A stretch of DNA of 64,000 bases from Erinaceus europaeus (Eukaryota > Chordata > Mammalia > Eulipotyphla > Erinaceidae). The stretch is from positions 62,001-126,000 of the forward strand of contig NW_026647279.1 in NCBI RefSeq assembly GCF_950295315.1, in the 5' to 3' direction. Made by a program: the position numbers and the translations under genes. Position 1 is the stretch's first letter; every line of letters begins with the position of its first letter. The notes beneath the pieces were generated by a model. It was not told where the DNA came from, did no database searches, and was given only the letters and a program-made list of their open reading frames with translations. Positions 6,813 to 20,049 of this stretch are shown in pieces.

Positions 6813-8816
6813 ATATACATACATGTATATATGTACATATAGATTTATATATCTGTCATTTTTAGAATGTTCGACCTATGTATTTGACCTTCTTTCAGAA
6901 TTACCACATTTATAACAGCCTAGTTTTTCTGAAATAATTGGCCATATAGTTGGAGCAGGATTCAATACAATTATAAATAATAGAACCTTCCAGTAGCATT
7001 TCTAATCGTGTTTCTATTAGCATCCTTATTGTAATTATCATGGCCCAGATCTTCCCTCCTTTTTCTAGTGTAAGCTTCAATACGTATGTGTTTGTTTTCT
7101 TTCTCCGGAAATCTTAATGTCCCTGGACCCTGAAGTGTTAGGGAATTTTTGAAGCAGCCCTCTGTTTCTCAGCAGATGGTTTCTATGTTTGTGCTGTCAT
7201 CAGGTCTTCTTGTGGTTTTTGTCTTTATTTATTTTTATTGTTTCAAGTCCTCCTAGATCATCCCCATTTATTTGCATATTTATTTATTTAGTCAGGTATC
7301 ACATGTGGCATCATTTCTTCTGCTTGAGAGATTTTCTCTTATAACTGAAGGGAACTTTTGATGCACAATACATTTCCTGGGGCAAATACTACACACATAT
7401 GGTGAAGGCTTGGGTTGTCTGGGGTCTGTGGGCATTAGAGCTGCTGCGTGACAATCTCTACAACCCAGGTTTGAACCTGTCATGAATGAACACAGCCTAG
7501 GGGGTTTTTGACTTCTGGTCTATTTCCAACTCTTCTATTTCTCTTCTCGCCATCTCTGTCTCTGACTCTCACAGGCTCTCTCTCACTCTGTCTGAACTCA
7601 GGAATATTTTACTTATATCCTTATTTTATTGACAGGCCCAGATATACAAAGAGAATGGCCAGAGCACTGCTGAGCTCTGGCTGGTTTTTGTTTGTGATTT
7701 CACCTAGGCTACTGGAGCCTCTGATTGGTAAGTCTCTCTGACTTAAGCCATATTCTGTCTCCTCATATCCATGGCAGTATCTCTCAGACTTTATAATAAA
7801 GATATACATCCATATACATATATAAATATACATATATATCTCTGTCGTTTTTAGAATTGCCAACCTATGTAATTGATCTTAATCAGAATTCACACATTTA
7901 CAACAGGTTCCTTTTTCCCTACTAATTGGCCACATAGTTGGAGCAGGATTCAATACAATTATAAATAATAGAACCTTCCAGTAGCATTTCTAATAGCATT
8001 TCTATCAGCATCCTTATTTTAAATATCATAGTACAGAACTTGCCTCCTTTCTCTAGTGTAAGCTTCAATACATATGAGTTTCTTTTCATTCTCCCGAAAT
8101 CTTAATTTCCCTGGACTCTGAAGGGTCTCGGAACTTTTGAAGCAGCCCTTGATTCACAGCAGATGGTTTCTATGTTTCTGCTGTCATCAGGTCTTCTTGT
8201 GCTTTTAGTTTTTATTTTTCATTTGTTTCAAATCCTCCTAGATAACCCCCATTTATTTGCATATTTATTTATTTATTTATTTATTTGGTTCTATATTACA
8301 TGAGGGGTCCATTCTTCTGCTTGATAGATTTTTCTCTTATAATTGAAGGGAAGTTTACACTCACAATACATATCCTGTCGTAAATACTACACACATATGG
8401 TGAAGGCTGGGGTTGTCTGGGGTCTGTGGACAGGAGACTGATATCTTACAATCTCGACAACCCAGGTTTGAACCTGTCATGTATGAACACAGAGTGGGAG
8501 CTTTTGGACTTCTGGTCTCTTTCCAACTCTTCTATTTCTCTTCTTGCCTTCTCTGTCTCTGACTCTCACAGGCTCTCACTCACTCTGTCTGCACTCATTA
8601 ATATTTTACTTTTATATTATTTGACTGACAGGCCCAGATATACAAAGCGAGTCACCAGGCCCCGGCTGAGCTCTGGATTGTTTTGTTGGCGATTTCACCT
8701 AGGTTTCTGGAGCCTCAGCTTTGTAAGTCTCTCTGGCACAAGCCATACTCTGTCTCCTCATAGCCATGCCAGTATCCCTCATAGTTGATAATAAAGATAC
8801 ACATACATATATGTAC

Positions 8817-8868
<52 letters not shown>

Positions 8869-9409
8869 CATTTTTAGAATTGTTGACCTTTTTATTTGAT
8901 CTGAATGCAGAATTACCGCATTTATAATAGCCTCCTTATTCATAAATAATTGGTCACATAGTTGGAGCAGGATTCACTACAATTATAAATTATAAACTTT
9001 CCAGGAGCATTTCCAATAGCCTTTCTATCAGTATCCTTATTGTAATTATCATAGCACAGAACTTGCCTCCATTTTCTAGTGTAAGCTTCAAATCGTATGC
9101 GTTTCTTTTCATTCTCGGAATTCGTAATTTGCCTGGACCCTGTGTGTCAGGGAATTTTTGAAGCAGCCCTCTATTTCTCAGCAGACGTTTTCTATATTTC
9201 TGCTGTCATCAGGTCTTCCTGTGGTGTTTGTTTTTATTTTTTATTTTTTTCAAATCCTCTTAGATCATTCCCATTTATTTGCATATTTATTTATTTATTT
9301 ATTTCGTCCGATATCACATGAGGGGTCATTTCTTCTGCCTGATAGATTTTCTCTTATAATTGAAGGGAACTTTTGACACACAATACATTTCCTTTTGCAG
9401 ATACTACAC
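6414..9409 (+). repeat. Three tandem ~1 kb subrepeats B-C-A joining units 1 and 2
   Basis: Three diverged copies of the same two-module repeat lie head to tail: B (6414-7400), C (7401-8398) and A (8399-9409). Each begins with ggtgaaggct and carries a SINE-like module of about 400 bp, then an AT-rich module of about 590 bp. B and C have the short ATTT run or the cctggggcaaat end, while A ends with ttttgcagatac. Divergence among B, C and A is far greater than between the same subrepeat in different units. The triplication therefore predates amplification of the 7.8 kb unit. There are no genes; the only open frames run through SINE-like sequence. Confidence 0.9.
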
Positions 9410-10022
9410 GCTACTACAACTGCTACTGCACTGTTTTTGACAGTGACATCCAATGCACAATGGATTAGTATTGCATGGCTCTAGAGAATGTTCACTATTT
9501 AACCTACAATGTTTTTAACCTCACAAATATTTATTCTGTTCTTTCTTGGGGGATGAATGGTTTACAGTCAACAGTTCCATATAATAGTGGGCACGGGGGG
9601 GGTAATTTTTCCCACTACCCCTGTATTTCTGTACATCCTTTGTAACTTTCTTATTGAGGAGAAGCAAACAGTCATAAATTGAGAGAGCAGGGCCCAAGCA
9701 GGAAGAGAGACAGAGAGACATCTGCAGCTCTGATTTGTCACTAGCCCAGCTTTACCCTAGCTGGGTAAGTGTGACCAGGGGCTCAAAACAGGGTCCTGGG
9801 ATTCCACATAGTTCCCTGGCAGCTCCACCAGCTGTTCCTCCAACCCATGCTCCCTTCGTTGTCCATGTAACTATCGATCTGCTCTAGGCATTTCTCACCT
9901 TCATATGCCAGAAACTTAACACTTCTCCCTTCCACCCATGAAACTTTGACCTTTTGCTAGGGTGCAAAACAGCAACTCCAATCCAAGTTATTTTCGGGAC
10001 AAGTGTGTACGTCTCTGTGGGA

Positions 10023-10056
<34 letters not shown>

Positions 10057-10334
10057 GTGTGCATAAGTGTGTTTCAGTTAAGATTACCGCTGTTGTTTCT
10101 TTATTCCTGACACAGGGACTTAGGAACTGGGTTGTGTTATGACAAAGGAAGTTTCCACTGCACAAGTGGTTTTTCAAGTATGAATTGGCACATTGGATTG
10201 TGGACTCTGTTGTGCATTCTCCCAGGTGGTCCTCAGATGGGTTCTTTCCTTTGCTATTCCCATGCTGTGTGTAATTTTCTGGGTAGACTCAAAGAGGAGT
10301 GGCATGGGGAGCTCAGCTGCATTCTGCTGTATGT

Positions 10335-10349
10335 CCACAAGGTGGCGGC
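10335..10349 (+). promoter_or_regulatory. CTCF-like core motif 1, unit 2
   Basis: Identical to the unit 1 motif, including the upstream TGCATTCTG. Confidence 0.62.
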
Positions 10350-10581
10350 AAAGACCATAGTTGAGTGTAGTGATTCTGTGGAATGAGGAGAACTCTAGGA
10401 ATTGTGGCCCGTGGACAGCAGGGTTGAAATTGACGTAGAGTGCCCTAGACATCTGTTCTTTCCTGTGGGGTGGGGGGATCCCCCATTTGGCTTTGCAAGT
10501 GGAAGGGGTTTCTCTCTTTGCCTGGGATGACTCTACTGGGAGCTTGTGAATCCCTGTGCTCAGCTGCATTCTGCTGGGTGT

Positions 10582-10596
10582 CCACAAGAGGGCAGT
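10582..10596 (+). promoter_or_regulatory. CTCF-like core motif 2, unit 2 (variant)
   Basis: The last base of the core is T instead of C (gggcagt). It still fits the consensus, where that position is a pyrimidine. It is the only unit with this change. Confidence 0.6.
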
Positions 10597-10789
10597 ACCA
10601 GGGCGGGACTAAGGCTCCAAGGGGCAAGTGCCCTGAGGCACTGGGCTAGGAGAGTGGCGACAGTGTTTCTGGGTGTGCCCCAAGAGCATGGCCAGCCTAG
10701 CGCAGGCAGGCAGTGTCCTAAGGACGGGCCCAGACAGGAGCTGTGGGGGTCGTGTTTGCAGAAACAGGTCCTTCAGTGGATGGCAGAAA

Positions 10790-11535
10790 GTCCCCGGGGG
10801 CGGGCCTCAGAGCCCGTGCCCAATGAGCCTGAGGGGAGGGCCCAGTGGGTATTCATAGAGACAGCTGGCCAATCAGAGAGGAGGAACGTCACCCTCAGGG
10901 GCGTGAAGCAAGAGCTGGCCAATGAGAACAGAGGAGGAGTTGCGTGGGCGGGCCTCAGAGAGCAGCCCACCAATGAGAGCCTGGGTGCTGGCTCTGGGTG
11001 GGCGTACCCCTGGAGGTCAGCCAATCAGGGTCCAGCGGAAGTGCCTGGGGGGCGGGCCCTCGTGAGGCTGTCCAATGAGCGCCTGGGGCGGGCCTCGTGG
11101 GCGGAGCCCAGGAGGCTGGCCAATCATGGGGCAAGGGCGGTGACCTTCCTGGGCGTGCCTTAGGAACTGGCCTATCAGAGGGCGCCCCTCAGACAGCAGC
11201 CCGCCAATGGGAGCCAAGAGAAGGCTGGCTGGGGGCGTGTCCCTGGGACACCAGGCCAATCAGAGTCGAGCGGAAGTGGCTGGTGGGCGGGCCTTCCTGA
11301 GGCTGCCCAATCAGCGTGATGCAGGGCCGTGTGGGCGGTGCTCAAGGCCGCTGGCCAATCACTGACTAGGGGCCCGGACCCTCCTGGGCGTGTCCAAGCA
11401 CACTGGCCAATGAGATTGCTGGTGGGGTTCTGGGCGTGGCCTAGGCATCTGGCCTATCAGAGCCTGGCTGGCGCCCTGTGGGCGGGCCTTCTGAAGGAAT
11501 CCCGCCAATGGGAGCTCAGAGCTGGCCTTAAAAGG
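10790..11535 (+). promoter_or_regulatory. CCAAT/GC-box promoter array, unit 2
   Basis: All 13 CCAAT boxes and both CCTAT variants are present, with the same spacing and the terminal CCTTAAAAGG. Private changes are cttcctgagg near 11293, gtgatgc near 11317 and aggcatctgg near 11444. None alters a CCAAT core. Confidence 0.75.
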
Positions 11536-11645
11536 CTGGGCGTGCTTCCAGGAAATGCGAAGCAGGGTTCAGCCCAGGGCCCTGCCTTGCAGAAGCTGTC
11601 CAGTGCGCATGTGTATAACTCCGTTTGTGCCTGTGCCTCTGTGGA

Positions 11646-11679
<34 letters not shown>

Positions 11680-14181
11680 TGAGGGAGGGAGAGAGAGAGA
11701 CAACAACAGAATCACTGTGGCACAGGTGATTTTGTGCAAAACACTTGGCACATTCTGATGTACGGCTCAATATTGACACCAGGGCAGCTCTCCTTGGCCC
11801 TTGGTCACTTTTCTTCTTTTCAGATGTAAAGACACTGAAGAGGGAGAGGTTTTTGCCCTGAGGCTTGCACTGGGAACTAGCAGCTGCCCTGTTTGTGTTG
11901 CCAGACTAGGAAATCTGTGGTGCCTGTCCATGTGGAGAGTCTCCTGGATGAGTTCCTTCTCGAGCCTTTTTCGCTCGGTCCCGTTGGAGCTGCATATAGC
12001 TAATGATTTGGAGATTTTATTCCTTTGGACAATTGTTTTCCTGATGCAAAGTTTCTCTCCAGGTTTTAGCAACCAATTGTGTGAATGTCACATCGAATCC
12101 ATTGTAGAAAATGACTACATCAGTGTCTCTCTCTCTCTTTCTCTCTCTCTCTCTATCTCTCTCTCTCTATATATATATGTATGTAACATGTAGAGGTCTG
12201 AAAATATTTTTTAGCTAGAGACCTGCACAGCTCTGGATTAGGGTAGCAATGTGGATACACCTGGCCCTTCTGAGCCACAGTCATGAGAGACATCTCACAG
12301 AACCATATCGTATATCACTCTACAAATCTCTCTCAGCACAAACTACCACTGCCAAATCATCTACTTCCCTCTTGCTCCTTTTGTCCACCGAGTCTTATCC
12401 CAAAACTGTAAATCAAAGAAGAAATAGACATAGTGCAGTTCCCTGCACACAGGACAGGCTGAGGCTGGACCAGGGAGATGCAATACGCCAGCCTGCATCT
12501 TGGCTGGAGCATCACTATGACTACTTCGAATTTGGAGAGGCGAGGGCAGTTTTGGAGAGTGGGCTGCCGGCCAAGGGTTGCTTCTCAGAGTGGCTAAGAC
12601 CTAGATGTTCTAAGTGTTACCTTTCCTCACAAACATAAAATAGCAATGCCACTTGTAAGAAGTATGCATGGGCATGGAGGGTTTGTCTTCAGTGCTCTGG
12701 CACTGATCAACACAGGGCCAGAATTTCAGTCCTTGTCTGTCTCTGTCATTCTGTCTCTCTGACTGTCTCTACGTGCCTTCTTCACTGGGCCCTTACTGGA
12801 AGTCAGTGCATGCATCGTGAACTCAGCCTTCCTGGTGTTGAAATTTTCCTTTCTTTGCCCTTTGGATTATTTAGTCTCCTGCACATGGTGTAGTACAGAG
12901 GGGAACTGCGGAGACAGCGTTGCTGCTGCAGGTTCCAGGCATATGTCCATCTCCAGCTGCAGCTGTCCAGGCCCTCTGTGCTTGACTGCCATTCTCCAGG
13001 GCCCTGAGGCTGACACTCAGCCTCAATGCAGCCCTCCTCACCTTCCTGCACAGCATCCTTGTCCTTATTCCATGAGAGCCCCGGTCAAGGGAAGTGAAAC
13101 TCGATCCCCCTGGCACACACACTGTGCTTTCCCTCTATTAAGCCAAATGGAAAGGATCTGTGGTACTGATGGCCACACCAGTGTCCAGATTTCCCATGCA
13201 AAACGGAAGCTTCCAGTGTTCAGAAAGAGGGTGTTTTGATGGCTGTGAAATGTCTTTTCCAAGTGCCTCATGGTGTTTCAAATCCCTTTGAAACCTGAAG
13301 TTCTTTCTTGTATCTAGGGAATATTTTCACCACTGGCCAGAAGGGCCGCCCAACTAGGAGCACAGCTATCCAGGGGTCAGGAGGTCTTCCAGCCTGCTAG
13401 CTCCTGGAGGGATTCCTGAGTATGTCCTCAGGGCCCAAGTGTAAAAGGTGTTTCCAATTGCCTTGATTAGCAGCAGCCAGGCCCTCAGGTGAGGGGCGGG
13501 GCTGTGATCTTGACTGGAAGCCCCTAATTTGGCCAATGGAGGCATCCATCTTTTTTTGTCTGTCCATAGCAAGGGCCCGGGGAGTTTGTGCTTCCTGCAA
13601 ACAGAGCGACATTGTATGGGACACTCATGCAAGCCTACTTCTGGGAATCTCTCAGAGTGTGATGTGTGGACACCAGGAAGCATGAGCAGGGATGTGAGGC
13701 CACAGGAGCAATTGCCTTAGCCGGACCCAAAGGGTAGGTGTAAGGGGCCGGGTTCATCCACTATTGTTTGGTTCAACACACTTCCCATCTATGTGGAAAC
13801 ACAGCCCTTTCTGGGTACTTTCTGGGCTTGTAATCTGCTGCCCTGAGCAGTGGACTGAGAGCCTGGAGGCTGAGTAGGCAGCCAAACGTGACTGGACAGG
13901 CTCAAGCCCCTGAATTCTGAGGGGTGCCCCAGCTTCCCCCATTGGCAGTGTTTGGATCATAGTGAGGCATGGCATTGATTCGGAACTCAGGAGAGTGAGA
14001 CATGAGAGTCCCTTTGCATATGCATTCTTGCTTAGCCACAATCTGGGCTAGCTGGCTTGCCCTGACCAGATAGGTTCTCTGTACATAAGTTGCAGGAGAG
14101 GCTGGCTCCCTTGCCACCCATGCTCTGAGACTACTACAGGTGATCTCTGAGCACACACAGACACACACAAACAGACAGACA

Positions 14182-14216
<35 letters not shown>

Positions 14217-14243
14217 TACTGTCAGGTTGGTAGTAGAGCCTAT

Positions 14244-16650
14244 GGTGAAGGCTGGGGCTGTCTGGGGTCTGTGGGCATGAGAGCTGCTGCCTTACAATCT
14301 CTACAAGCCAGGTTTGAACCTGTCATCAATGAACACAGTGTAGGAGGTTTTTGAATTCTGGTCTCTTTCCAACTCATCTATTTCTCTTCTCGCCTTCTCT
14401 ATCTCTAACTCTCACATGCTCTCACACACTCTGTCTTCACTCATTAATATTTTACTTAGATTCTTATTTTACTGACAGGCCCAGATAGACAAAGAGAGTT
14501 ACCAGAGCACTGCTGAGCTCTGGCTTGTTGTGTTGGCGATTTCACCTAGGCTACTGGAGCCTCAGTTTGTAAGTCTTTCTGACACAAGCCATATTCTGTC
14601 TCCTCATTTCCATGCCAGTATCACTCAGAGTTTATAATAAAGATATACATACATGTATATATGTACATATAGATTTATATATCTGTCATTTTTAGAATGT
14701 TCGACCTATGTATTTGACCTTCTTTCAGAATTACCACATTTATAACAGCCTAGTTTTTCTGAAATAATTGGCCATATAGTTGGAGCAGGATTCAATACAA
14801 TTATAAATAATAGAACCTTCCAGTAGCATTTCTAATCGTGTTTCTATTAGCATCCTTATTGTAATTATCATGGCCCAGATCTTCCCTCCTTTTTCTAGTG
14901 TAAGCTTCAATACGTATGTGTTTGTTTTCTTTCTCCGGAAATCTTAATGTCCCTGGACCCTGAAGTGTTAGGGAATTTTTGAAGCAGCCCTCTGTTTCTC
15001 AGCAGATGGTTTCTATGTTTGTGCTGTCATCAGGTCTTCTTGTGGTTTTTGTCTTTATTTATTTTTATTGTTTCAAGTCCTCCTAGATCATCCCCATTTA
15101 TTTGCATATTTATTTATTTAGTCAGGTATCACATGTGGCATCATTTCTTCTGCTTGAGAGATTTTCTCTTATAACTGAAGGGAACTTTTGATGCACAATA
15201 CATTTCCTGGGGCAAATACTACACACATATGGTGAAGGCTTGGGTTGTCTGGGGTCTGTGGGCATTAGAGCTGCTGCGTGACAATCTCTACAACCCAGGT
15301 TTGAACCTGTCATGAATGAACACAGCCTAGGGGGTTTTTGACTTCTGGTCTATTTCCAACTCTTCTATTTCTCTTCTCGCCATCTCTGTCTCTGACTCTC
15401 ACAGGCTCTCTCTCACTCTGTCTGAACTCAGGAATATTTTACTTATATCCTTATTTTATTGACAGGCCCAGATATACAAAGAGAATGGCCAGAGCACTGC
15501 TGAGCTCTGGCTGGTTTTTGTTTGTGATTTCACCTAGGCTACTGGAGCCTCTGATTGGTAAGTCTCTCTGACTTAAGCCATATTCTGTCTCCTCATATCC
15601 ATGGCAGTATCTCTCAGACTTTATAATAAAGATATACATCCATATACATATATAAATATACATATATATCTCTGTCGTTTTTAGAATTGTCAACCTATGT
15701 AATTGATCTTAATCAGAATTCACACATTTACAACAGGTTCCTTTTTCCCTACTAATTGGCCACATAGTTGGAGCAGGATTCAATACAATTATAAATAATA
15801 GAACCTTCCAGTAGCATTTCTAATAGCATTTCTATCAGCATCCTTATTTTAAATATCATAGTACAGAACTTGCCTCCTTTCTCTAGTGTAAGCTTCAATA
15901 CATATGAGTTTCTTTTCATTCTCCCGAAATCTTAATTTCCCTGGACTCTGAAGGGTCTCGGAACTTTTGAAGCAGCCCTTGATTCACAGCAGATGGTTTC
16001 TATGTTTCTGCTGTCATCAGGTCTTCTTGTGCTCTTTGTTTTTATTTTTCATTTGTTTCAAATCCTCCTAGATAACCCCCATTTACTTGCATATTTATTT
16101 ATTTATTTATTTATTTATTTGGTTCTATATTACATGAGGGGTCCATTCTTCTGCTTGATAGATTTTTCTCTTATAATTGAAGGGAAGTTTACACTCACAA
16201 TACATATCCTGTCGTAAATACTACACACATATGGTGAAGGCTGGGGTTGTCTGGGGTCTGTGGACAGGAGACTGATGCCTTACAATCTCGACAACCCAGG
16301 TTTGAAGCTGTCATGTATGAACACAGAGTGGGAGCTTTTGGACTTCTGGTCTCTTTCCAACTCTTCTATTTCTCTTCTTGCCTTCTCTGTCTCTGACTCT
16401 CACAGGCTCTCACTCACTCTGTCTGCACTCATTAATATTTTACTTTTATATTATTTGACTGACAGGCCCAGATATACAAAGCGAGTCACCAGGCCCCGGC
16501 TGAGCTCTGGATTGTTTTGTTGGCGATTTCACCTAGGTTTCTGGAGCCTCAGCTTTGTAAGTCTCTCTGGCACAAGCCATACTCTGTCTCCTCATAGCCA
16601 TGCCAGTATCCCTCATAGTTGATAATAAAGATACACATACATATATGTAC

Positions 16651-16698
<48 letters not shown>

Positions 16699-17239
16699 CA
16701 TTTTTAGAATTGTTGACCTTTTTATTTGATCTGAATGCAGAATTACCGCATTTATAATAGCCTCCTTATTCATAAATAATTGGTCACATAGTTGGAGCAG
16801 GATTCACTACAATTATAAATTATAAACTTTCCAGGAGCATTTCCAATAGCCTTTCTATCAGTATCCTTATTGTAATTATCATAGCACAGAACTTGCCTCC
16901 ATTTTCTAGTGTAAGCTTCAAATCGTATGCGTTTCTTTTCATTCTCGGAATTCGTAATTTGCCTGGACCCTGTGTGTCAGGGAATTTTTGAAGCAGCCCT
17001 CTATTTCTCAGCAGACGTTTTCTATATTTCTGCTGTCATCAGGTCTTCCTGTGGTGTTTGTTTTTATTTTTTATTTTTTTCAAATCCTCTTAGATCATTC
17101 CCATTTATTTGCATATTTATTTATTTATTTATTTCGTCCGATATCACATGAGGGGTCATTTCTTCTGCCTGATAGATTTTCTCTTATAATTGAAGGGAAC
17201 TTTTGACACACAATACATTTCCTTTTGCAGATACTACAC
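14244..17239 (+). repeat. Subrepeat block B-C-A joining units 2 and 3
   Basis: B is 14244-15230, C 15231-16232 and A 16233-17239, placed by the repeated ggtgaaggct start and the atactacac end of A. C has one more ATTT than unit 1, and A has a 37-bp simple TA run ending at 16694. The SINE-like module of A has gaagctg where most copies read gaacctg in the B-box region (about 16305), a change shared with unit 4. Confidence 0.9.
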
Positions 17240-17852
17240 GCTACTACAACTGCTACTGCACTGTTTTTGACAGTGACATCCAATGCACAATGGATTAGTA
17301 TTGCATGGCTCTAGAGAATGTTCACTATTTAACCTACAATGTTTTTAACCTCACAAATATTTATTCTGTTCTTTCTTGGGGGATGAATGGTTTACAGTCA
17401 ACAGTTCCATATAATAGTGGGCACGGGGGGGGTAATTTTTCCCACTACCCCTGTATTTCTGTACATCCTTTGTAACTTTCTTATTGAGGAGAAGCAAACA
17501 GTCATAAATTGAGAGAGCAGGGCCCAAGCAGGAAGAGAGACAGAGAGACATCTGCAGCTCTGATTTGTCACTAGCCCAGCTTTACCCTAGCTGGGTAAGT
17601 GTGACCAGGGGCTCAAAACAGGGTCCTGGGATTCCACATAGTTCCCTGGCAGCTCCACCAGCTGTTCCTCCAACCCATGCTCCCTTCGTTGTCCATGTAA
17701 CTATCGATCTGCTCTAGGCATTTCTCACCTTCATATGCCAGAAACTTAACACTTCTCCCTTCCACCCATGAAACTTTGACCTTTTGCTAGGGTGCAAAAC
17801 AGCAACTCCAATCCAAGTTATTTTCGGGACAAGTGTGTACGTCTCTGTGGGA

Positions 17853-17900
<48 letters not shown>

Positions 17901-18178
17901 GTGTGCATAAGTGTGTTTCAGTTAAGATTACCGCTGTTGTTTCTTTATTCCTGACACAGGGACTTAGGAACTGGGTTGTGTTATGACAAAGGAAGTTTCC
18001 ACTGCACAAGTGGTTTTTCAAGTATGAATTGGCACATTGGATTGTGGACTCTGTTGTGCATTCTCCCAGGTGGTCCTCAGATGGGTTCTTTCCTTTGCTA
18101 TTCCCATGCTGTGTGTAATTTTCTGGGTAGACTCAAAGAGGAGTGGCATGGGGAGCTCAGCTGCATTCTGCTGTATGT

Positions 18179-18193
18179 CCACAAGGTGGCGGC
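18179..18193 (+). promoter_or_regulatory. CTCF-like core motif 1, unit 3
   Basis: Unchanged copy of the 15-bp core and its upstream flank. Confidence 0.62.
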
Positions 18194-18425
18194 AAAGACC
18201 ATAGTTGAGTGTAGTGATTCTGTGGAATGAGGAGAACTCTAGGAATTGTGGCCCGTGGACAGCAGGGTTGAAATTGACGTAGAGTGCCCTAGACATCTGT
18301 TCTTTCCTGTGGGGTGGGGGGATCCCCCATTTGGCTTTGCAAGTGGAAGGGGTTTCTCTCTTTGCCTGGGATGACTCTACTGGGAGCTTGTGAATCCCTG
18401 TGCTCAGCTGCATTCTGCTGGGTGT

Positions 18426-18440
18426 CCACAAGAGGGCAGC
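18426..18440 (+). promoter_or_regulatory. CTCF-like core motif 2, unit 3
   Basis: Unchanged copy, 247 bp from motif 1. Confidence 0.65.
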
Positions 18441-18633
18441 ACCAGGGCGGGACTAAGGCTCCAAGGGGCAAGTGCCCTGAGGCACTGGGCTAGGAGAGTG
18501 GCGACAGTGTTTCTGGGTGTGCCCCAAGAGCATGGCCAGCCTAGCGCAGGCAGGCAGTGTCCTAAGGACGGGCCCAGACAGGAGCTGTGGGGGTCGTGTT
18601 TGCAGAAACAGGGCCTTCAGAGGATGGCAGAAA

Positions 18634-19379
18634 GTCCCCGGGGGCGGGCCTCAGAGCCCGTGCCCAATGAGCCTGAGGGGAGGGCCCAGTGGGTATTCAT
18701 AGAGACAGCTGGCCAATCAGAGAGGAGGAACGTCACCCTCAGGGGCGTGAAGCAAGAGCTGGCCAATGAGAACAGAGGAGGAGTTGCGTGGGCGGGCCTC
18801 AGAGAGCAGCCCACCAATGAGAGCCTGGGTGCTGGTTCTGGGTGGTCGTACCCCTGGAGGTCAGCCAATCAGGGTCCAGCGGAAGTGCCTGGGGGGCGGG
18901 CCCTCGGGAGGCTGTCCAATGAGCGCCTGGGGCGGGCCTCGTGGGCGGAGCCCAGGAGGCTGGCCAATCATGGGGCAAGGGCGGTGACCTTCCTGGGCGT
19001 GCCTTAGGAACTGGCCTATCAGAGGGCGCCCCTCAGACAGCAGCCCGCCAATGGGAGCCAAGAGAAGGCTGGCTGGGGGCGTGTCCCTGGGACACCAGGC
19101 CAATCAGAGTCGAGCGGAAGATGCTGGTGGGCGGGCCTTCCGGAGGCTGCCCAATCAGCGTGCTGCAGGGCCGTGTGGGCGGTGCTCAAGGCCGCTGGCC
19201 AATCACTGACTAGGGGCCCGGACCCTCCTGGGCGTGTCCAAGCACACTGGCCAATGAGATTGCTGGTGGGGTTCTGGGCGTGGCCTAGGCCTCTGGCCTA
19301 TCAGAGCCTGGCTGGCGCCCTGTGGGCGGGCCTTCTGAAGGAATCCCGCCAATGGGAGCTCAGAGCTGGCCTTAAAAGG
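18634..19379 (+). promoter_or_regulatory. CCAAT/GC-box promoter array, unit 3
   Basis: All CCAAT boxes are intact. One GC box is changed (ggtggtcgt near 18842) and the second ETS-like site is lost (ggaagatg near 19118). The base after the TATA-like element reads gggagtg instead of gggcgtg near 19383. Confidence 0.75.
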
Positions 19380-19993
19380 CTGGGAGTGCTTCCAGGAAAT
19401 GCGAAGCAGGGTTCAGCCCAGGGCCCTGCCTTGCAGAAGCTGTCCAGTGCGCATGTGTATAACTCCGTTTGTGCCTGTGCCTCTGTGGATTTGTGTGTGT
19501 GTGTGTGTGTGTGTCTGAGGGAGGGAGAGAGAGAGAGAGAACAACAGAATCACTGTGGCACAGGTGATTTTGTGCAAAACACTTGGCACATTCTGATTTA
19601 CAGCTCAATATTGACACCAGGGCAGCTCTCCTTGGCCCTTGGTCACTTTTCTTCTTTTCAGATGTAAAGACACTGAAGAGGGAGAGGTTTTTGCCCTGAG
19701 GCTTGCACTGGGAACTAGCAGCTGCCCTGTTTGTGTTGCCAGACTAGGAAACCTGTGGTGCCTGTCCATGTGGAGAGTCTCCTGGATGAGTTCCTTCTCG
19801 AGCCTTTTTCGCTCGGTCCCGTTGGAGCTGCATATAGCTAATGATTTGGAGATTTTATTCCTTTGGACAATTGTTTTCCTGATGCAAAGTTTCTCTCCAG
19901 GTTTTAGCAACCAATTGTGTGAATGTCACATCGAATCCATTGTAGAAAATGACTACATCAGTGTCTCTCTCTCTCTTTCTCTCTCTCTCTCAA

Positions 19994-19995
<2 letters not shown>

Positions 19996-20046
<51 letters not shown>
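19996..20046. repeat. Expanded TA tract, unit 3
   Basis: A pure alternating TA run of 51 bp replaces the run of about 10-12 bp found at this point in units 1, 2 and 6-8. It is shared with unit 4, so the expansion predates duplication of the pair. Confidence 0.95.

Positions 20047-20049
<3 letters not shown>

Larger units (their letters stand above)
1..7808 (+). repeat. Macrosatellite unit 1 (7,808 bp)
   Basis: This is the reference unit for the array. It is bounded arbitrarily at the point where the window opens, inside subrepeat C; the same sequence recurs at 7809, 15639, 23503, 31371, 39190, 46998, 54816 and 62636. It contains the end of subrepeat C (1-590), subrepeat A (591-1580), the 4.83 kb core (1581-6413), subrepeat B (6414-7400) and the first part of the next C (7401-7808). 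Marks shared only with unit 6 include a 5-bp deletion giving cctcctataaat near 1112, tgagaattcg near 1298, a TAG just after the second CCAAT box (3058), gttggcgg in the GC-box array and ggcatgcc near 3336. No protein-coding gene is recognised. Unit boundaries are exact to the base for the chosen phase; the biological phase is unknown. Confidence 0.96.
9410..14243 (+). repeat. Core of unit 2
   Basis: Collinear with 1581-6413: fossil repeat, TG tract, CTCF pair, promoter array, possible 98-bp intron, TC/TA tract, second GC/CCAAT cluster (GC box at 13493-13502) and CA tract. The second TG tract, downstream of the promoter, is a pure 30-bp run here (11649-11678), whereas unit 1 has a shorter, interrupted one. 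No gene is recognised. Confidence 0.9.
7809..15638 (+). repeat. Macrosatellite unit 2 (7,830 bp)
   Basis: This is the second copy, head-to-tail with unit 1. Private or diagnostic differences include the shortest first TG tract (30 bp at 10025-10054), gggcagta instead of gggcagca at the second CTCF-like motif, gtgga in place of gagga at 10777-10781, aatctgtgg near 11912 and agaaccat near 12299. Its first kilobase carries variants otherwise seen only in unit 7 (gaattgcc at 7854, cttttagt at 8202, gatatctt at 8440). That links units 1-2 to units 6-7 as an old duplicated pair. Confidence 0.96.

Noticed and set aside
10546..11163. A 205-codon plus-strand open frame across the GC-rich block, seen in six units
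   Set aside because: It runs through the CCAAT/GC minisatellite, where stop codons are rare because of composition. Units 1 and 6 have a TAG in it, and the translation shows no domain.
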